64,000 nucleotides of DNA, taken from Sinomonas sp. R1AF57 (GTDB lineage: Bacteria; Actinomycetota; Actinomycetes; Actinomycetales; Micrococcaceae). Of the stretch, positions 9,357 through 17,839 are shown in pieces. The DNA lies in the NCBI RefSeq assembly GCF_002224485.1, contig NZ_CP022463.1:1272717-1336716 (forward strand), read 5' to 3'. Position 1 is the stretch's first letter, and the number at the start of each line of letters is the position of its first letter. A program made the position numbers and the translations under genes. The notes under the pieces were generated by a model. The model was not told where the DNA came from and searched no databases. It saw only the letters and a program-made list of their open reading frames with translations.

Positions 9357-9698
9357 TCAACCCTGAACGAGGCCGATGAGGTTCCCGTCGCCGTCCTTGA
9401 GCACCGCGACGAGGGCGCCGCCGCCGACGTCCTTCGGGCTGTCGAGCACCTCCGCCCCGGCGGCCGTGAGCGTGGCCACCTCGGCCGCGATGTCCGAAGT
9501 CTTCCAGAACGCGATCGGGCCGGCGTGGCCGTGCGCGTGGCCGTTGGGGTCGAGCCCGATCTGAACGCCCTCCGCCATGTAGCCGACGTAGTACGGGGAA
9601 TCCGCGAACGGCTCCGCGCCGAGCAGCGCGGTGTACAGCTTCTTCGCCGCGTCGAGGTCTGTCACGGGGATCGCGATGTTGTTGAGCTCCTTGGCCAT
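9357..9698 (-). CDS. VOC-family (glyoxalase fold) protein
   Basis: A 113-residue single-domain vicinal oxygen chelate protein starting MAKELNNIAIPVTDLDAAKKLYTALLGA, with the second beta-alpha-beta module from GPIAFWKTSDIAAEV to KDGDGNLIGLVQG. The start at 9698 is chosen because GGAGGAA lies eight bases before it; the frame is open upstream to 9737 without a ribosome site. Single-module VOC proteins cover dioxygenases, lyases and antibiotic-binding proteins, so the substrate cannot be read from sequence. Confidence 0.8.
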   Translation of the reverse strand: MAKELNNIAIPVTDLDAAKKLYTALLGAEPFADSPYYVGYMAEGVQIGLDPNGHAHGHAGPIAFWKTSDIAAEVATLTAAGAEVLDSPKDVGGGALVAVLKDGDGNLIGLVQG

Positions 9699-9758
9699 GG
9701 CCGCGCCTTCCTCCCGGGTTGCGGTGCACTGCGTCACAACCCTACGACGACGAGGCGG

Positions 9759-10370
9759 TCAGCGCATGCGCGTGACCCGCAGCAGCCTGAACCCCTTCGA
9801 GGTCGCCTCCCGCGCGACCTCGAACGCGTCGCCGAGCTCGTCCGCGAGCCAGCGCTGGAGGGAGTCGGCCCCGAGGTTCTTCTGGACGACGAGCCAGGCA
9901 TCGCCGCCGACCGCGAGGCGGGGGAGCCAGGTCAGAAGGAGCTCGTGGAGGGCCTGTTTGCCGATCCGGATCGGCGGGTTGGACCAGATCGTGGCGAAGC
10001 GGAGCTCGGGGTCCACCTCGCCGGGCAGCCCGGCCACCACATTGGACAGGCCCAGAGCGCTCGCGTTGTCCCGGGTGAGCGCGACACTGCGGGTGTTGAC
10101 GTCGACGGCGTGGACCGTGGCCTCCGGCGAACGCAGCGCCATCGTGAGGGCGATCGGCCCCCATCCGCACCCGATGTCAAGCAGGTCGCCCTGCCCGGCC
10201 GGGTCGGGGGCCTCGCCCAGAAGGACCGCCGTGCCCTTGTCGATGCCGTCGGGGCTGAAGATGCCGGACGAGGTCGTGAGCTTCACCGGGCGCCCGTCGA
10301 GCACGACGTCGAGCGGCTTGCGCGCATCGGGGACGTCGGGCTCGGCATTGAAGTAGTGGGCAGGCTCCAT
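9759..10370 (-). CDS. class I SAM methyltransferase, RsmC/small-MTS type
   Basis: A 203-residue protein. The SAM-binding motif I reads LLDIGCGWGPIALTMAL, with VHAVDVNTRSVALTRDNA as motif II and the catalytic ATIWSNPPIRIG (an NPP(F/I/W) motif) typical of N2-guanine rRNA methyltransferases such as RsmC. The preceding SGIFSPDGIDKGTAVLL segment is also characteristic. It is half the length of E. coli RsmC, lacking the N-terminal pseudo-methyltransferase domain, as in other actinobacterial forms. The exact RNA target is inferred. Start at ATG 10370 with GGAGGG immediately upstream. Confidence 0.85.
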   Translation of the reverse strand: MEPAHYFNAEPDVPDARKPLDVVLDGRPVKLTTSSGIFSPDGIDKGTAVLLGEAPDPAGQGDLLDIGCGWGPIALTMALRSPEATVHAVDVNTRSVALTRDNASALGLSNVVAGLPGEVDPELRFATIWSNPPIRIGKQALHELLLTWLPRLAVGGDAWLVVQKNLGADSLQRWLADELGDAFEVAREATSKGFRLLRVTRMR

Positions 10371-10418
10371 AGCCCTCCAGCCTAGTGCCCGGGCGCGAGG
10401 AGGCGCGTGCGCGTCCGG

Positions 10419-10424
10419 TATACT
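10419..10424 (+). promoter_or_regulatory. -10 box upstream of the hflX leader ORF
   Basis: TATACT with the ATG of a five-codon ORF seven bases downstream. No clear -35 element is visible in the GC-rich upstream sequence. Confidence 0.5.
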
Positions 10425-10431
10425 GGATGGC

Positions 10432-10449
10432 ATGTTCCTGTTCAAGTGA
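10432..10449 (+). CDS. five-codon leader ORF (MFLFK) before hflX
   Basis: ATG TTC CTG TTC AAG TGA, encoding MFLFK. Its ATG is seven bases from a TATACT box, so if the box is used the ORF would be translated from a leaderless mRNA. It is far too short for gene callers. Whether it is expressed is unknown; its position before a ribosome-rescue GTPase suggests a regulatory leader. Confidence 0.35.
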   Translation: MFLFK

Positions 10450-10672
10450 TGCCTCCGCCGCGCGCAGCCGGTGTCAGATGACGCCCCCCGGCGCCCCCGC
10501 GGACGCAGCGAGCCGAGCCGATGTGCCCTTCCGGCCGGACCGAACAGACATTCCCAGGAGAATCCTCGTGACACCCGAGCACCCCGCGGGGTCTTTTCCA
10601 CAGACCCCTCCCTCTGACACTGCCGGCGACCGGAGCCAGCACTATTCTGGAATTGCATCTTCGAAGGAGACC

Positions 10673-12307
10673 ATGACCGACAATCAGCCGAATCAGCCCT
10701 CTGACCGCGGCGCCGACGCGGCCCCGCAGGACCTGAGCCCAGCAGACATCCAGGCCGTCATCGACCGGATCCTCGCCAAGGAGGAGGCAGCCGCAGCGAA
10801 GGGTGCCCGACGGGACGGGAGCGCTGACGGCCGCGCCGAGCGCGGAGGCGAGGGTGAGACGCGGACTCGCCGGGGGCTCGGCGACGGCAAGGCGCTGGCG
10901 CTCTCGGACCTCCAGTCCGAGCACGGCGACTACGACGGCGAGCAGCAGGACCTCGAGGAGCGCCGCGCGCTCCGCCGCGTGGCCGGCCTGTCGACCGAAC
11001 TCGAGGACGTCACCGAGGTTGAGTACCGGCAGCTGCGCCTCGAGCGTGTCGTGCTCGCGGGACTCTGGACCGAGGGGACGCTCGAGGACGCGGAGAACTC
11101 CCTGCGCGAGCTCGGCGCGCTCGCGGAGACAGCCGGGTCGGAGGTGCTCGACGGCGTCGTGCAGCGCCGGATGAAGCCCGACGCCGGGACGTTCCTCGGC
11201 TCGGGCAAGGCGCTCGAGCTGCGTGACATCGTCGCGGCGACCGGGGCGGACACCGTGGTGGTCGACTCGGAGCTCTCGCCTTCACAGCGGCGCGGACTCG
11301 AGGACATCGTCAAGGTCAAGGTCATCGACCGCACTGCCCTGATCCTGGACATCTTCGCCCAGCACGCGAAGAGCCGCGAGGGCAAGGCCCAGGTCGAGCT
11401 CGCCCAGCTCGAGTACCTCCTCCCGCGCCTGCGCGGCTGGGGCGAGTCGATGTCCCGGCAGGCGGGTGGCCGTGTCGGTGCCGCCGGCGGCGGGATCGGC
11501 TCGCGTGGGCCCGGCGAGACCAAGATCGAGCTGGACCGGCGCCGCATCCGCACCCGCATGGCCAAGCTGCGGCGGGAGATCGCCGGGATGAAGCCGGCCC
11601 GCGAGACGAAGCGCGCGAACCGCAAGCGCAACGAGATTCCCTCGGTGGCGATCGCGGGCTACACCAACGCAGGCAAGTCGTCCCTGCTCAACAGGCTCAC
11701 CGACGCCGGGGTGCTGGTGGAGAACGCCCTCTTCGCCACCCTTGACCCGACCGTGCGCCGGGCGGAGACGCCGGACGGGCTTCCCTACACGCTCGCGGAC
11801 ACCGTCGGGTTCGTGCGGTCGCTGCCGACCCAGCTGGTCGAGGCGTTCCGGTCCACGCTCGAGGAGGTGGCCGACGCCGACCTCATCCTCCACGTCGTCG
11901 ATGCCTCGCACCCCGACCCCGAGGGCCAGATCGCAGCGGTCCGCCAGGTCCTCGCGGAGGTCGACGCGCGCAAGGTCCCGGAGATCATCGTCCTGAACAA
12001 GGCGGACGCCGCTGACCCGTTCGTCCTCGAGCGGCTCCGGCAGCGGGAACCGCGCCACGTCGTCGTCTCCGCGCGGACCGGCGCGGGCATCGCCGAGCTC
12101 AAGGAGGCGATCAGCGACGCCATCCCGCGTCCGAGCGTGACGCTGACCATCCTGGTCCCGTACAGCCGCGGTGACCTCCTCAACCGCCTGCACACCTCGA
12201 GCTCGGAGATCCGCTCCCTCGAGCATGTGGAGGAGGGCACCCGCGCCGAGGTCGTGGTCCGCGAGGAGCTCGCGGCGGAACTCGCGCCCTTCGTGGTCCA
12301 TGACTGA
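10673..12307 (+). CDS. hflX: GTPase HflX
   Basis: A 544-residue ribosome-associated GTPase that splits stalled or hibernating 70S ribosomes. An acidic, low-complexity N-terminal 90 residues precede the HflX N-domain (VVVDSELSPSQRRGLEDIV), the glycine-rich linker (AGGGIGSRGPGETKIELDRR) and the G domain: G1 GYTNAGKSSLLN at residues 329-340, G3 DTVGFVRSLP, G4 LNKADA. ATG 10673 has GAAGGAGA just upstream and is preferred; GTG 10568, also in frame with AGGAG, would add 35 residues. The upstream leader is unusually structured. The last eight bases overlap the next gene. Confidence 0.95.
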   Translation: MTDNQPNQPSDRGADAAPQDLSPADIQAVIDRILAKEEAAAAKGARRDGSADGRAERGGEGETRTRRGLGDGKALALSDLQSEHGDYDGEQQDLEERRALRRVAGLSTELEDVTEVEYRQLRLERVVLAGLWTEGTLEDAENSLRELGALAETAGSEVLDGVVQRRMKPDAGTFLGSGKALELRDIVAATGADTVVVDSELSPSQRRGLEDIVKVKVIDRTALILDIFAQHAKSREGKAQVELAQLEYLLPRLRGWGESMSRQAGGRVGAAGGGIGSRGPGETKIELDRRRIRTRMAKLRREIAGMKPARETKRANRKRNEIPSVAIAGYTNAGKSSLLNRLTDAGVLVENALFATLDPTVRRAETPDGLPYTLADTVGFVRSLPTQLVEAFRSTLEEVADADLILHVVDASHPDPEGQIAAVRQVLAEVDARKVPEIIVLNKADAADPFVLERLRQREPRHVVVSARTGAGIAELKEAISDAIPRPSVTLTILVPYSRGDLLNRLHTSSSEIRSLEHVEEGTRAEVVVREELAAELAPFVVHD

Positions 12308-14357
12308 GGCGGCGGTAGCGCACGCCAGCGCGGGACGGGGCAGCGCCGGGGCCGCGGAGAAGGCGCTCTCCCTGCTCGACGCTGCCGTCGCGTCGATGGG
12401 CGGCCAGCAGCGCGACGGGCAGCACGAGATGGCCCGACAGGTTGCCACTGCCATCGAGGAGCAGAAGCACCTGCTCGTGCAGGCGGGCACCGGGACGGGG
12501 AAGTCCCTGGCCTACCTGGTTCCGCTGATCGCGCACGCCCAGCACAGCGACCGGCCCGCGGTCGTCGCGACGGCGACGCTCGCGCTCCAGGCCCAGATCG
12601 TGGGCCGCGACATCCCGCGCCTGCTTGAGGCCATCACGCCCAAGCTCGACCGGCCCGTCGACGTCGCGCTCGTCAAGGGCCGGTCCAACTACCTCTGCCG
12701 GCACAAGCTCGAGGGTGGGTTCCCGACCGACGAGGCCGCGGAGGGGCAGCTGTTCAGCCTGGGCGAGGACTCCGCCGTCGGGCATCCCGGAGCCGGCCCG
12801 GCGACCCAGCTCGGACGGGAGGTGGCGCGCCTGCGCCAGTGGGCCGAGGAGACGGAGACGGGGGACCGCGACGACCTCGTGCCCGGGGTCACCGACCGGG
12901 CGTGGCGGCAGGTCTCCGTCACGGCGCTCGAGTGCCTCGGGGCGCAGAAGTGCCCCTTCGCGGCCGAGTGCTTCAGCGAGCTCGCCCGGCAGCGCGGCGC
13001 CGAGGCCGACATCGTTGTGACGAACCATGCGCTCCTCGCGATCAACGCGTTCGAGGGTCTCAACGTGCTCCCGGAGTACGAGGTCGTGGTGGTCGACGAG
13101 GCGCACGAGCTCGCGGACCGCGTCACCGGCGCGGTGAGCGGTCAGCTCTCTGCCCAGATGATCCAGGCCGCGGCATCGAGCGCGCGCCGCCACTGCGGGA
13201 TCACTGTCGATTCCCTGCAGGCCGCCGCGACCGCCCTCGAGCTCTCGCTCACCTCCGCGCCGACGGGGCTGCTCGCGCGCGGGCTGAACGAGGAGCAGGC
13301 ACAGGATGTCGCCCTCGTACGGGACGCGTGCCGCGTGGCGCTGTCGGACTCGAAGCCCGGGGACGGGCAGTCGGCGGACGGCGGGCGCCAGATCGCCCGG
13401 TCGCGCCTCCTCGCCGTCCTCGAGGTCTGCGAGCGGCTTCTCGAGGCGGAAGCCAACCGGGAGGTCATGTGGGTGACCCGCACGGGCGCGCCGGATCCCG
13501 TGACGGGCTACGCAGCCGCCGACGACGACGCCCCCGCCACGCTGCACATCGCACCGCTCGGCGTGGGCGGCCGGCTGCGGGAGGGGCTCTTCGACGGGCA
13601 CACGGTCGTCCTGACGAGCGCGACCCTCGCGATCGGGTCTGCGTTCGAACCGACCGCGGGCGGACTGGGGCTGCTGGGCGCAGGGGCGCCTTCGTGGACC
13701 GGAGTCGACGTCGGATCCCCCTTCGACTACCCCAGGCAGGGCATGCTCTACGTCGCCAGGCACCTCCCGCGACCGGGACGCGGACTCTCCCCGGAGGCGG
13801 TCGACGAGCTCGAGGCACTCCTGCGGGCCTCCTCGGGCGGGGCGCTGTGCCTGTTCTCCTCCCGGAGGGCCGCTGAGGAGGCCGCAGACGAGCTGCGCCT
13901 CCGGCTCGACGTCGAGATCCTCTGCCAGGGCGAGTCATCGATGAGTGCCCTCGTGAAGCAGTTCGCCGCCGAACCCGACACCTGCCTGTTCGGGACGATG
14001 TCGCTGTGGCAGGGCGTGGATGTCCCAGGCCCTTCGTGCCGTCTGGTGGTGATCGACCGGATACCGTTCCCGCGGCCGGACGATCCGCTCACGACGGCGC
14101 GCTCCCGCGCCGTTGCCCAGGCAGGCGGGAACGGCTTCATGGCCGTCTCGGCGACCCATGCGGCCGTGCGCCTCGCGCAGGGTGCAGGGCGGCTGATCCG
14201 GTCGACGGAGGACCGCGGCGTCGTCGCCGTCCTCGACTCGAGGCTTGCGACGGAGCGCTACGGAGCGTTCCTGCGCGGAGCGCTCCCGCCGCTGTGGGGG
14301 ACGGCCGATCGGAAGGTCGTGACCGACGCGCTCAGGCGTCTCGCCGCCGCCGGCTGA
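12300..14357 (+). CDS. ATP-dependent helicase, DinG/XPD-like
   Basis: A 685-residue superfamily 2 iron-sulfur helicase. Walker A AGTGTGKSLAY is at about 62-72, the DEAH box at 266-269 (VVVDEAHEL). Between them lie four cysteines (SNYLCRHKL; ECLGAQKCPFAAECF) positioned like the 4Fe-4S cluster ligands of XPD/DinG. C-terminal motifs SATLAIG, GTMSLWQGVDVPG and QGAGRLIRSTEDRGVV are intact. The family unwinds 5'-tailed DNA and DNA-RNA hybrids in repair. ATG 12300 overlaps the hflX stop by eight bases. It converges on lexA across a repeat that contains both stop codons. Confidence 0.9.
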   Translation: MTEAAVAHASAGRGSAGAAEKALSLLDAAVASMGGQQRDGQHEMARQVATAIEEQKHLLVQAGTGTGKSLAYLVPLIAHAQHSDRPAVVATATLALQAQIVGRDIPRLLEAITPKLDRPVDVALVKGRSNYLCRHKLEGGFPTDEAAEGQLFSLGEDSAVGHPGAGPATQLGREVARLRQWAEETETGDRDDLVPGVTDRAWRQVSVTALECLGAQKCPFAAECFSELARQRGAEADIVVTNHALLAINAFEGLNVLPEYEVVVVDEAHELADRVTGAVSGQLSAQMIQAAASSARRHCGITVDSLQAAATALELSLTSAPTGLLARGLNEEQAQDVALVRDACRVALSDSKPGDGQSADGGRQIARSRLLAVLEVCERLLEAEANREVMWVTRTGAPDPVTGYAAADDDAPATLHIAPLGVGGRLREGLFDGHTVVLTSATLAIGSAFEPTAGGLGLLGAGAPSWTGVDVGSPFDYPRQGMLYVARHLPRPGRGLSPEAVDELEALLRASSGGALCLFSSRRAAEEAADELRLRLDVEILCQGESSMSALVKQFAAEPDTCLFGTMSLWQGVDVPGPSCRLVVIDRIPFPRPDDPLTTARSRAVAQAGGNGFMAVSATHAAVRLAQGAGRLIRSTEDRGVVAVLDSRLATERYGAFLRGALPPLWGTADRKVVTDALRRLAAAG

Positions 14358-14390
14358 ACGGGCCGCCGGCTCAACGGCCGGCTCACACCG
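14347..14390 (+). repeat. short tandem repeat containing the stop codons of the dinG-type gene and lexA
   Basis: Three degenerate units: CCGCCGGCTGAACGGG (14347-14362), CCGCCGGCTCAACGG (14363-14377) and CCGGCTCACACCG (14378-14390). Unit 1 carries the TGA of the helicase gene; unit 3 carries TCA, the lexA stop on the other strand. Confidence 0.7.
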
Positions 14391-15090
14391 ACCGCAGGAC
14401 CGAGACGACCTTGCCCATGATGGTGGCGTGGTCGCCGAGGATGGGCTCGTAGCGGGTGTTCTGCGGCAGGAGCCAGGTGTGCCCGTCGCGCTGGCGGAAG
14501 GTCTTGACCGTCGCCTCGTCGTCGAGCAGCGCGGCCACGATGTCGCCGTTCTCCGCCGCGTTCTGCCGGCGCACGACCACCCAGTCCCCGTCGCAGATGG
14601 CGGCGTCGATCATGGAGTCGCCCTTGACCTTGAGCATGAACAGCTCGCCGTAGCCCACCAGCTGCCGGGGGAGCGGCATGACGTCCTCGACCGCCTGGTC
14701 CGCAAGGATGGGGCCACCAGCGGCGATGCGCCCGACCAGCGGAACGAGCGCGGTGTCGGCCGCGCTGGCCATGTCCCCGAGCGGGACCCCCGTCGCGCCG
14801 CGCAGGGCGGCGGCTTCCTCGGCCGGAACGCTCAGTTCGCCTTCGTCCAGCGTCAGCGGCATCAGGACCTCCATGGCGCGGGGGCGCTTGGGATCGCGGC
14901 GCAGGTAGCCGAGCTTCTCGAGCTGCATCAGCTGGTGCGTGACGCTTGAGAGGCTTGCGAGGCCCACCGTGTCCCCGATCTCGCGCATGGACGGCGGGTA
15001 GCCCTTGAGCTGCACGGAGCGCTGGATCGTCTCGAGGATCCTCTTCTGGCGCGCCGTCAGTCCTTTGGCTGCTCTGGTCCGTGATGCCAT
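14383..15090 (-). CDS. lexA: SOS repressor LexA
   Basis: A 235-residue repressor that autocleaves when bound to activated RecA. The N-terminal winged helix ([20 protein letters not shown] to [13 protein letters not shown]) reads LexA boxes; the cleavage bond is Ala124-Gly125 (GRIAAGGPI), nucleophile Ser159 ([11 protein letters not shown]) and Lys196 (ATVKTF). The ATG at 15090 gives the usual length; the frame continues upstream to 15303 without a good start. Two LexA-type boxes in the divergent region before it fit autoregulation. It converges on the DinG-type helicase gene. Confidence 0.95.
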   Translation of the reverse strand: MASRTRAAKGLTARQKRILETIQRSVQLKGYPPSMREIGDTVGLASLSSVTHQLMQLEKLGYLRRDPKRPRAMEVLMPLTLDEGELSVPAEEAAALRGATGVPLGDMASAADTALVPLVGRIAAGGPILADQAVEDVMPLPRQLVGYGELFMLKVKGDSMIDAAICDGDWVVVRRQNAAENGDIVAALLDDEATVKTFRQRDGHTWLLPQNTRYEPILGDHATIMGKVVSVLRSV

Positions 15091-15269
15091 GCCGTCCTGC
15101 CTCTCCACCGGGGGCGCCACGCCTCCGGGATCCCGTCCGTCGATGCCCCGGGGCCTCCCTGCGAGAACTGTCGTACCCCCTCGGCAGGATGTCGTCATGG
15201 TCGACGGGGGCGGGCAGCTCGGCGTGGAACCCGGTGCTACCCCCACCGTAGGCCAGTCGGACAGGCCTT

Positions 15270-15285
15270 TCAAACATGTGTTCGA
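15270..15285. promoter_or_regulatory. LexA (SOS) box 1, lexA-LysM intergenic region
   Basis: TCAAACATGTGTTCGA matches TCGAAC-N4-GTTCGA at 11 of 12 fixed positions. It is 180 bases from the lexA start and 138 from the LysM start. Confidence 0.85.
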
Positions 15286-15334
15286 CCGTGTCTGGACAGG
15301 CATCGTGGACAGGTGCTAAGAAAGAGTCATCACT

Positions 15335-15350
15335 TCGAACGTTTCTTCGA
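15335..15350. promoter_or_regulatory. LexA (SOS) box 2, lexA-LysM intergenic region
   Basis: TCGAACGTTTCTTCGA matches the same consensus at 11 of 12 positions. It is nearer the LysM start (73 bases), so the two boxes may serve the two divergent promoters. Confidence 0.8.
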
Positions 15351-15422
15351 AACACTGCGCAGAGTGCCGCCGATGTGTTCGCACTCGACGTCGTTCGGCG
15401 ACTGCGCAGGGGAAGGCGCATC

Positions 15423-15866
15423 ATGGCACTCGCGATCCTCGCTGGAAATGGGCACGGGGCTCCCCTTCCGGCCGAGCAGGAGGCACGCCACCGGCTGAAG
15501 GTCGTCCACTGCGTCCCGGCGGCGCCGGCCACGGACTTCCGGTCCGGGGCCGCTCACGCCCCGCTGCGCCTCACCCGCAGGGGAAGGCTCGTCCTCGTCG
15601 TCCTGCCGGTGTTCGCTGCGGCGCTGGCGGTACTCGTCGCGTGGTCCGCGCTCATGGCGCCGGCGAAGGCGGCCGGGGAGGCGGTCGGCCCCGGCGCTGT
15701 CGAAACGGTGACCGTGCAGCCCGGCCAGTCGCTGTGGAGCATCGCCGAGGGCCGTGTGCCCGACCAGGACCCGCGCGTGACGATCAGCCAGATCCGCCAG
15801 CTCAATGACTTGGAGAGCACCAGAGTGCTCCCCGGCGAGCAGATCGTCGTTCCGCTTGCCCGCTGA
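15423..15866 (+). CDS. membrane-anchored LysM protein, SOS cell-division inhibitor type
   Basis: A 147-residue protein with a cytoplasmic basic N-terminus, one transmembrane helix at about 56-77 (RLVLVVLPVFAAALAVLVAW) and a C-terminal LysM domain at about 95-144 (TVTVQPGQSLWSIAEG ... LPGEQIVVPL) that would bind peptidoglycan outside. A LysM membrane protein divergent from lexA is the arrangement of mycobacterial Rv2719c and corynebacterial DivS, DNA-damage-induced division suppressors. Two LexA boxes lie upstream. The division-inhibitor role is inferred from synteny, topology and operators. ATG 15423 is chosen; upstream in-frame codons lack a ribosome site. Confidence 0.8.
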   Translation: MALAILAGNGHGAPLPAEQEARHRLKVVHCVPAAPATDFRSGAAHAPLRLTRRGRLVLVVLPVFAAALAVLVAWSALMAPAKAAGEAVGPGAVETVTVQPGQSLWSIAEGRVPDQDPRVTISQIRQLNDLESTRVLPGEQIVVPLAR

Positions 15867-15908
15867 ACCTCTCCGCCCGCTGAACCTCTCCGCCCGCTGA
15901 ACCTTTCC
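15858..15908 (+). repeat. three tandem 17-bp repeats spanning the LysM stop codon
   Basis: Unit GCCCGCTGAACCTCTCC, copies at 15858, 15875 and 15892 (the third has one change, CTCTCC to CTTTCC). The TGA in copy 1 is the stop codon of the LysM gene; copies 2 and 3 repeat it in the other frames. Confidence 0.9.
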
Positions 15909-15982
15909 GGGGCGAGCGGCATGGTGCCGCTTGCGGGGTCTTCGGCTGCGCCCCCGGAATGTGGGCGCCGGCGCCGCTGGCG

Positions 15983-15988
15983 TAGGCT
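15983..15988 (+). promoter_or_regulatory. -10 box predicting a leaderless hisC mRNA
   Basis: TAGGCT, six bases, then GTG 15995, with no ribosome site in between. Confidence 0.5.
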
Positions 15989-15994
15989 GGACCG

Positions 15995-17095
15995 GTGGAC
16001 GACCAGCTCGAACGACTCAACAGCCTCCCCCTCCGCGACGATCTCCGCGGACAGCACCCCTACGGTGCGCCGCAGCTTGACGTCCCCATCCAGCTCAACG
16101 TCAACGAGAACACGTACGGGGTCCCCGCGGACGTGCAGGAGGCCATCGTCGAGGCTGTCCGAGCGGTGGCCGGCGGTCTCAACCGCTACCCCGACAGGGA
16201 GTTCACCGAGCTGCGCGAGGCCCTCGCCGAGTACCTCGGCCACGGGCTGTCCGCAGAGCAGCTCTGGGCCGCGAACGGCTCCAACGAGGTCCTGCAGCAG
16301 CTCCTGCAGGCCTTCGGCGGACCCGGCCGCGCGGTCCTGAGCTTCCCGCCCACGTACTCCATGTACCCCCTGCTCGCGAGCGGCACCGGGACGGCGTACC
16401 TCCGGGGCGAGCGGTCGGCCGACTTCAGCCTGAGCCCCGAGTCCGCAGCCGCCCAGGTGCGTGAGCACGCGCCGAACATCGTCATCCTCTGCTCGCCGAA
16501 CAACCCGACCGGGACGGCACTCGGCCTCGACGTTGTCGAGGCCGTCTACGAGGCGGGGGAGGCGAGCCAGAGCATCGTCATCGTCGACGAGGCGTACGCC
16601 GAGTTCGCCCAGGCAGGGACGTCGACGGCGCTCACGCTCCTTCCCGGGCGCCCCCGGCTCGTCGTCACGCGGACCATGAGCAAGGCCTTCGCCCTCGCCG
16701 GTGCCCGGCTCGGCTACCTCGCGGCGGCGCCCGAGGTGATCGACGCCCTCCGCCTCGTGCGGCTTCCCTACCACCTCTCCGCCGTCACCCAGGCCACCGC
16801 GCTCGCAGCGCTCCGGCACCGCGACTCCCTGATGGCAGAGGTCGAGGCCATCAAGGCCCAGCGCGACAGGATCGTCCGCGAGCTGATCCGACTCGGGCTC
16901 ACCCCCGCCGCCTCGGACTCCAACTTCGTGTTCGTCACGGGCTTCGAGGATCCGCAGGCCGTGTGGCGCGGACTTCTCGAGGTCGGCGTGCTGGTGCGCG
17001 ACGTCGGAATCCCCGGGAGCCTTCGGGTGACCGCCGGGACCGAAGCGGAGACTACCGCGTTCCTCACGCGGCTCGAGGAGCTGCTCGCGCACTGA
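15995..17095 (+). CDS. hisC: histidinol-phosphate aminotransferase HisC
   Basis: A 366-residue class I/II aminotransferase converting imidazole acetol phosphate to histidinol phosphate. Visible are the N-terminal [11 protein letters not shown], substrate and cofactor motifs [25 protein letters not shown] and VDEAYAEFA, and the PLP lysine Lys230 in [15 protein letters not shown]. It begins the his cluster hisC-hisB-hisH-hisA. GTG start with a leaderless-type promoter. hisB follows after 102 bases with its own ribosome site, so an additional promoter there is possible. Confidence 0.95.
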   Translation: MDDQLERLNSLPLRDDLRGQHPYGAPQLDVPIQLNVNENTYGVPADVQEAIVEAVRAVAGGLNRYPDREFTELREALAEYLGHGLSAEQLWAANGSNEVLQQLLQAFGGPGRAVLSFPPTYSMYPLLASGTGTAYLRGERSADFSLSPESAAAQVREHAPNIVILCSPNNPTGTALGLDVVEAVYEAGEASQSIVIVDEAYAEFAQAGTSTALTLLPGRPRLVVTRTMSKAFALAGARLGYLAAAPEVIDALRLVRLPYHLSAVTQATALAALRHRDSLMAEVEAIKAQRDRIVRELIRLGLTPAASDSNFVFVTGFEDPQAVWRGLLEVGVLVRDVGIPGSLRVTAGTEAETTAFLTRLEELLAH

Positions 17096-17197
17096 GCGCG
17101 GCGGTCCCTGACCGCGCGCCGCCCCGCGGCCCCCGGCACGGGGCGTGCTGCGAGGCGAATAGAATAGAGACCACCCCCTCACCCGAAGGACACATCC

Positions 17198-17839
17198 ATG
17201 AGCACCGAGCTGCAGACCGCGGACCTCCAGGAGCGGACCGGGCGGCGCGCGCGGATGGAGCGCACGACGAGCGAGTCATCGGTCCTCGTCGAGATCGACC
17301 TGGACGGCACCGGCCGCTCGGACATCTCCAGCAGCGTCCCGTTCTACGACCACATGCTCACGGCCCTGGCCAAGCACTCGCTCATCGATCTGACCGTCAA
17401 GGCGACGGGGGACACCCACATCGACGTCCACCACACGGTGGAGGACATCGCGATCACGCTCGGAGAGGTCCTCAAGCAGGCGCTGGGCACCAAGGCGGGC
17501 ATCCGCCGCTTCGGCGAGGCGAGCGTGCCGCTGGACGAGGCGCTCGCGCACGCCGTCGTCGACGTGTCCGGGCGCCCCTACCTCGTGCACGGCGGCGAGC
17601 CTGCCGGACAGGAGTACCACCTGATCGGCGGCCACTTCACGGGCTCGCTCACGCGGCACGTGTTCGAGGCGATCACCCTGCACGCCGGGATCTGCCTGCA
17701 CATGACCGTCCTCGCCGGTCGGGACCCCCACCACATTGTCGAGGCCCAGTTCAAGGCCTTTGCCCGTGCCCTCCGCGCCGCGGTCGAGCCCGACCCGCGC
17801 ATCGGAGACGCCATCCCGTCGACAAAGGGAGCCCTGTGA
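17198..17839 (+). CDS. hisB: imidazoleglycerol-phosphate dehydratase HisB
   Basis: A 213-residue monofunctional dehydratase, without the phosphatase domain of the enterobacterial enzyme. The two manganese-binding motifs are clear: [17 protein letters not shown] with [19 protein letters not shown], and the repeat half [16 protein letters not shown] with [20 protein letters not shown]. The extra 15 residues at the N-terminus are variable. ATG 17198 is followed four bases before its stop by the overlapping GTG of hisH. Confidence 0.95.
   Translation: MSTELQTADLQERTGRRARMERTTSESSVLVEIDLDGTGRSDISSSVPFYDHMLTALAKHSLIDLTVKATGDTHIDVHHTVEDIAITLGEVLKQALGTKAGIRRFGEASVPLDEALAHAVVDVSGRPYLVHGGEPAGQEYHLIGGHFTGSLTRHVFEAITLHAGICLHMTVLAGRDPHHIVEAQFKAFARALRAAVEPDPRIGDAIPSTKGAL

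Larger units (their letters stand above)
10371..10672 (+). other. 300-base leader region before hflX
   Basis: No conventional gene. It contains a -10-like TATACT (10419-10424), a five-codon ORF (10432-10449), the self-complementary ACCCCGCGGGGT followed by CTTTT (10579-10595), and an alternative in-frame GTG for hflX at 10568 with AGGAG upstream (10556-10560). Confidence 0.6.
15091..15422. other. divergent regulatory region between lexA and the LysM gene
   Basis: 332 bases with no gene. The half nearest the LysM gene holds two near-consensus LexA boxes (15270-15285 and 15335-15350). The lexA-proximal 180 bases have no further motif I can support. Confidence 0.75.

Noticed and set aside
10579..10595. 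Rho-independent terminator ACCCCGCGGGGT-CTTTT before hflX
   Set aside because: The stem cannot exceed four base pairs once a minimal loop is allowed, and it lies in a possible coding extension of hflX; kept only as part of the leader description.
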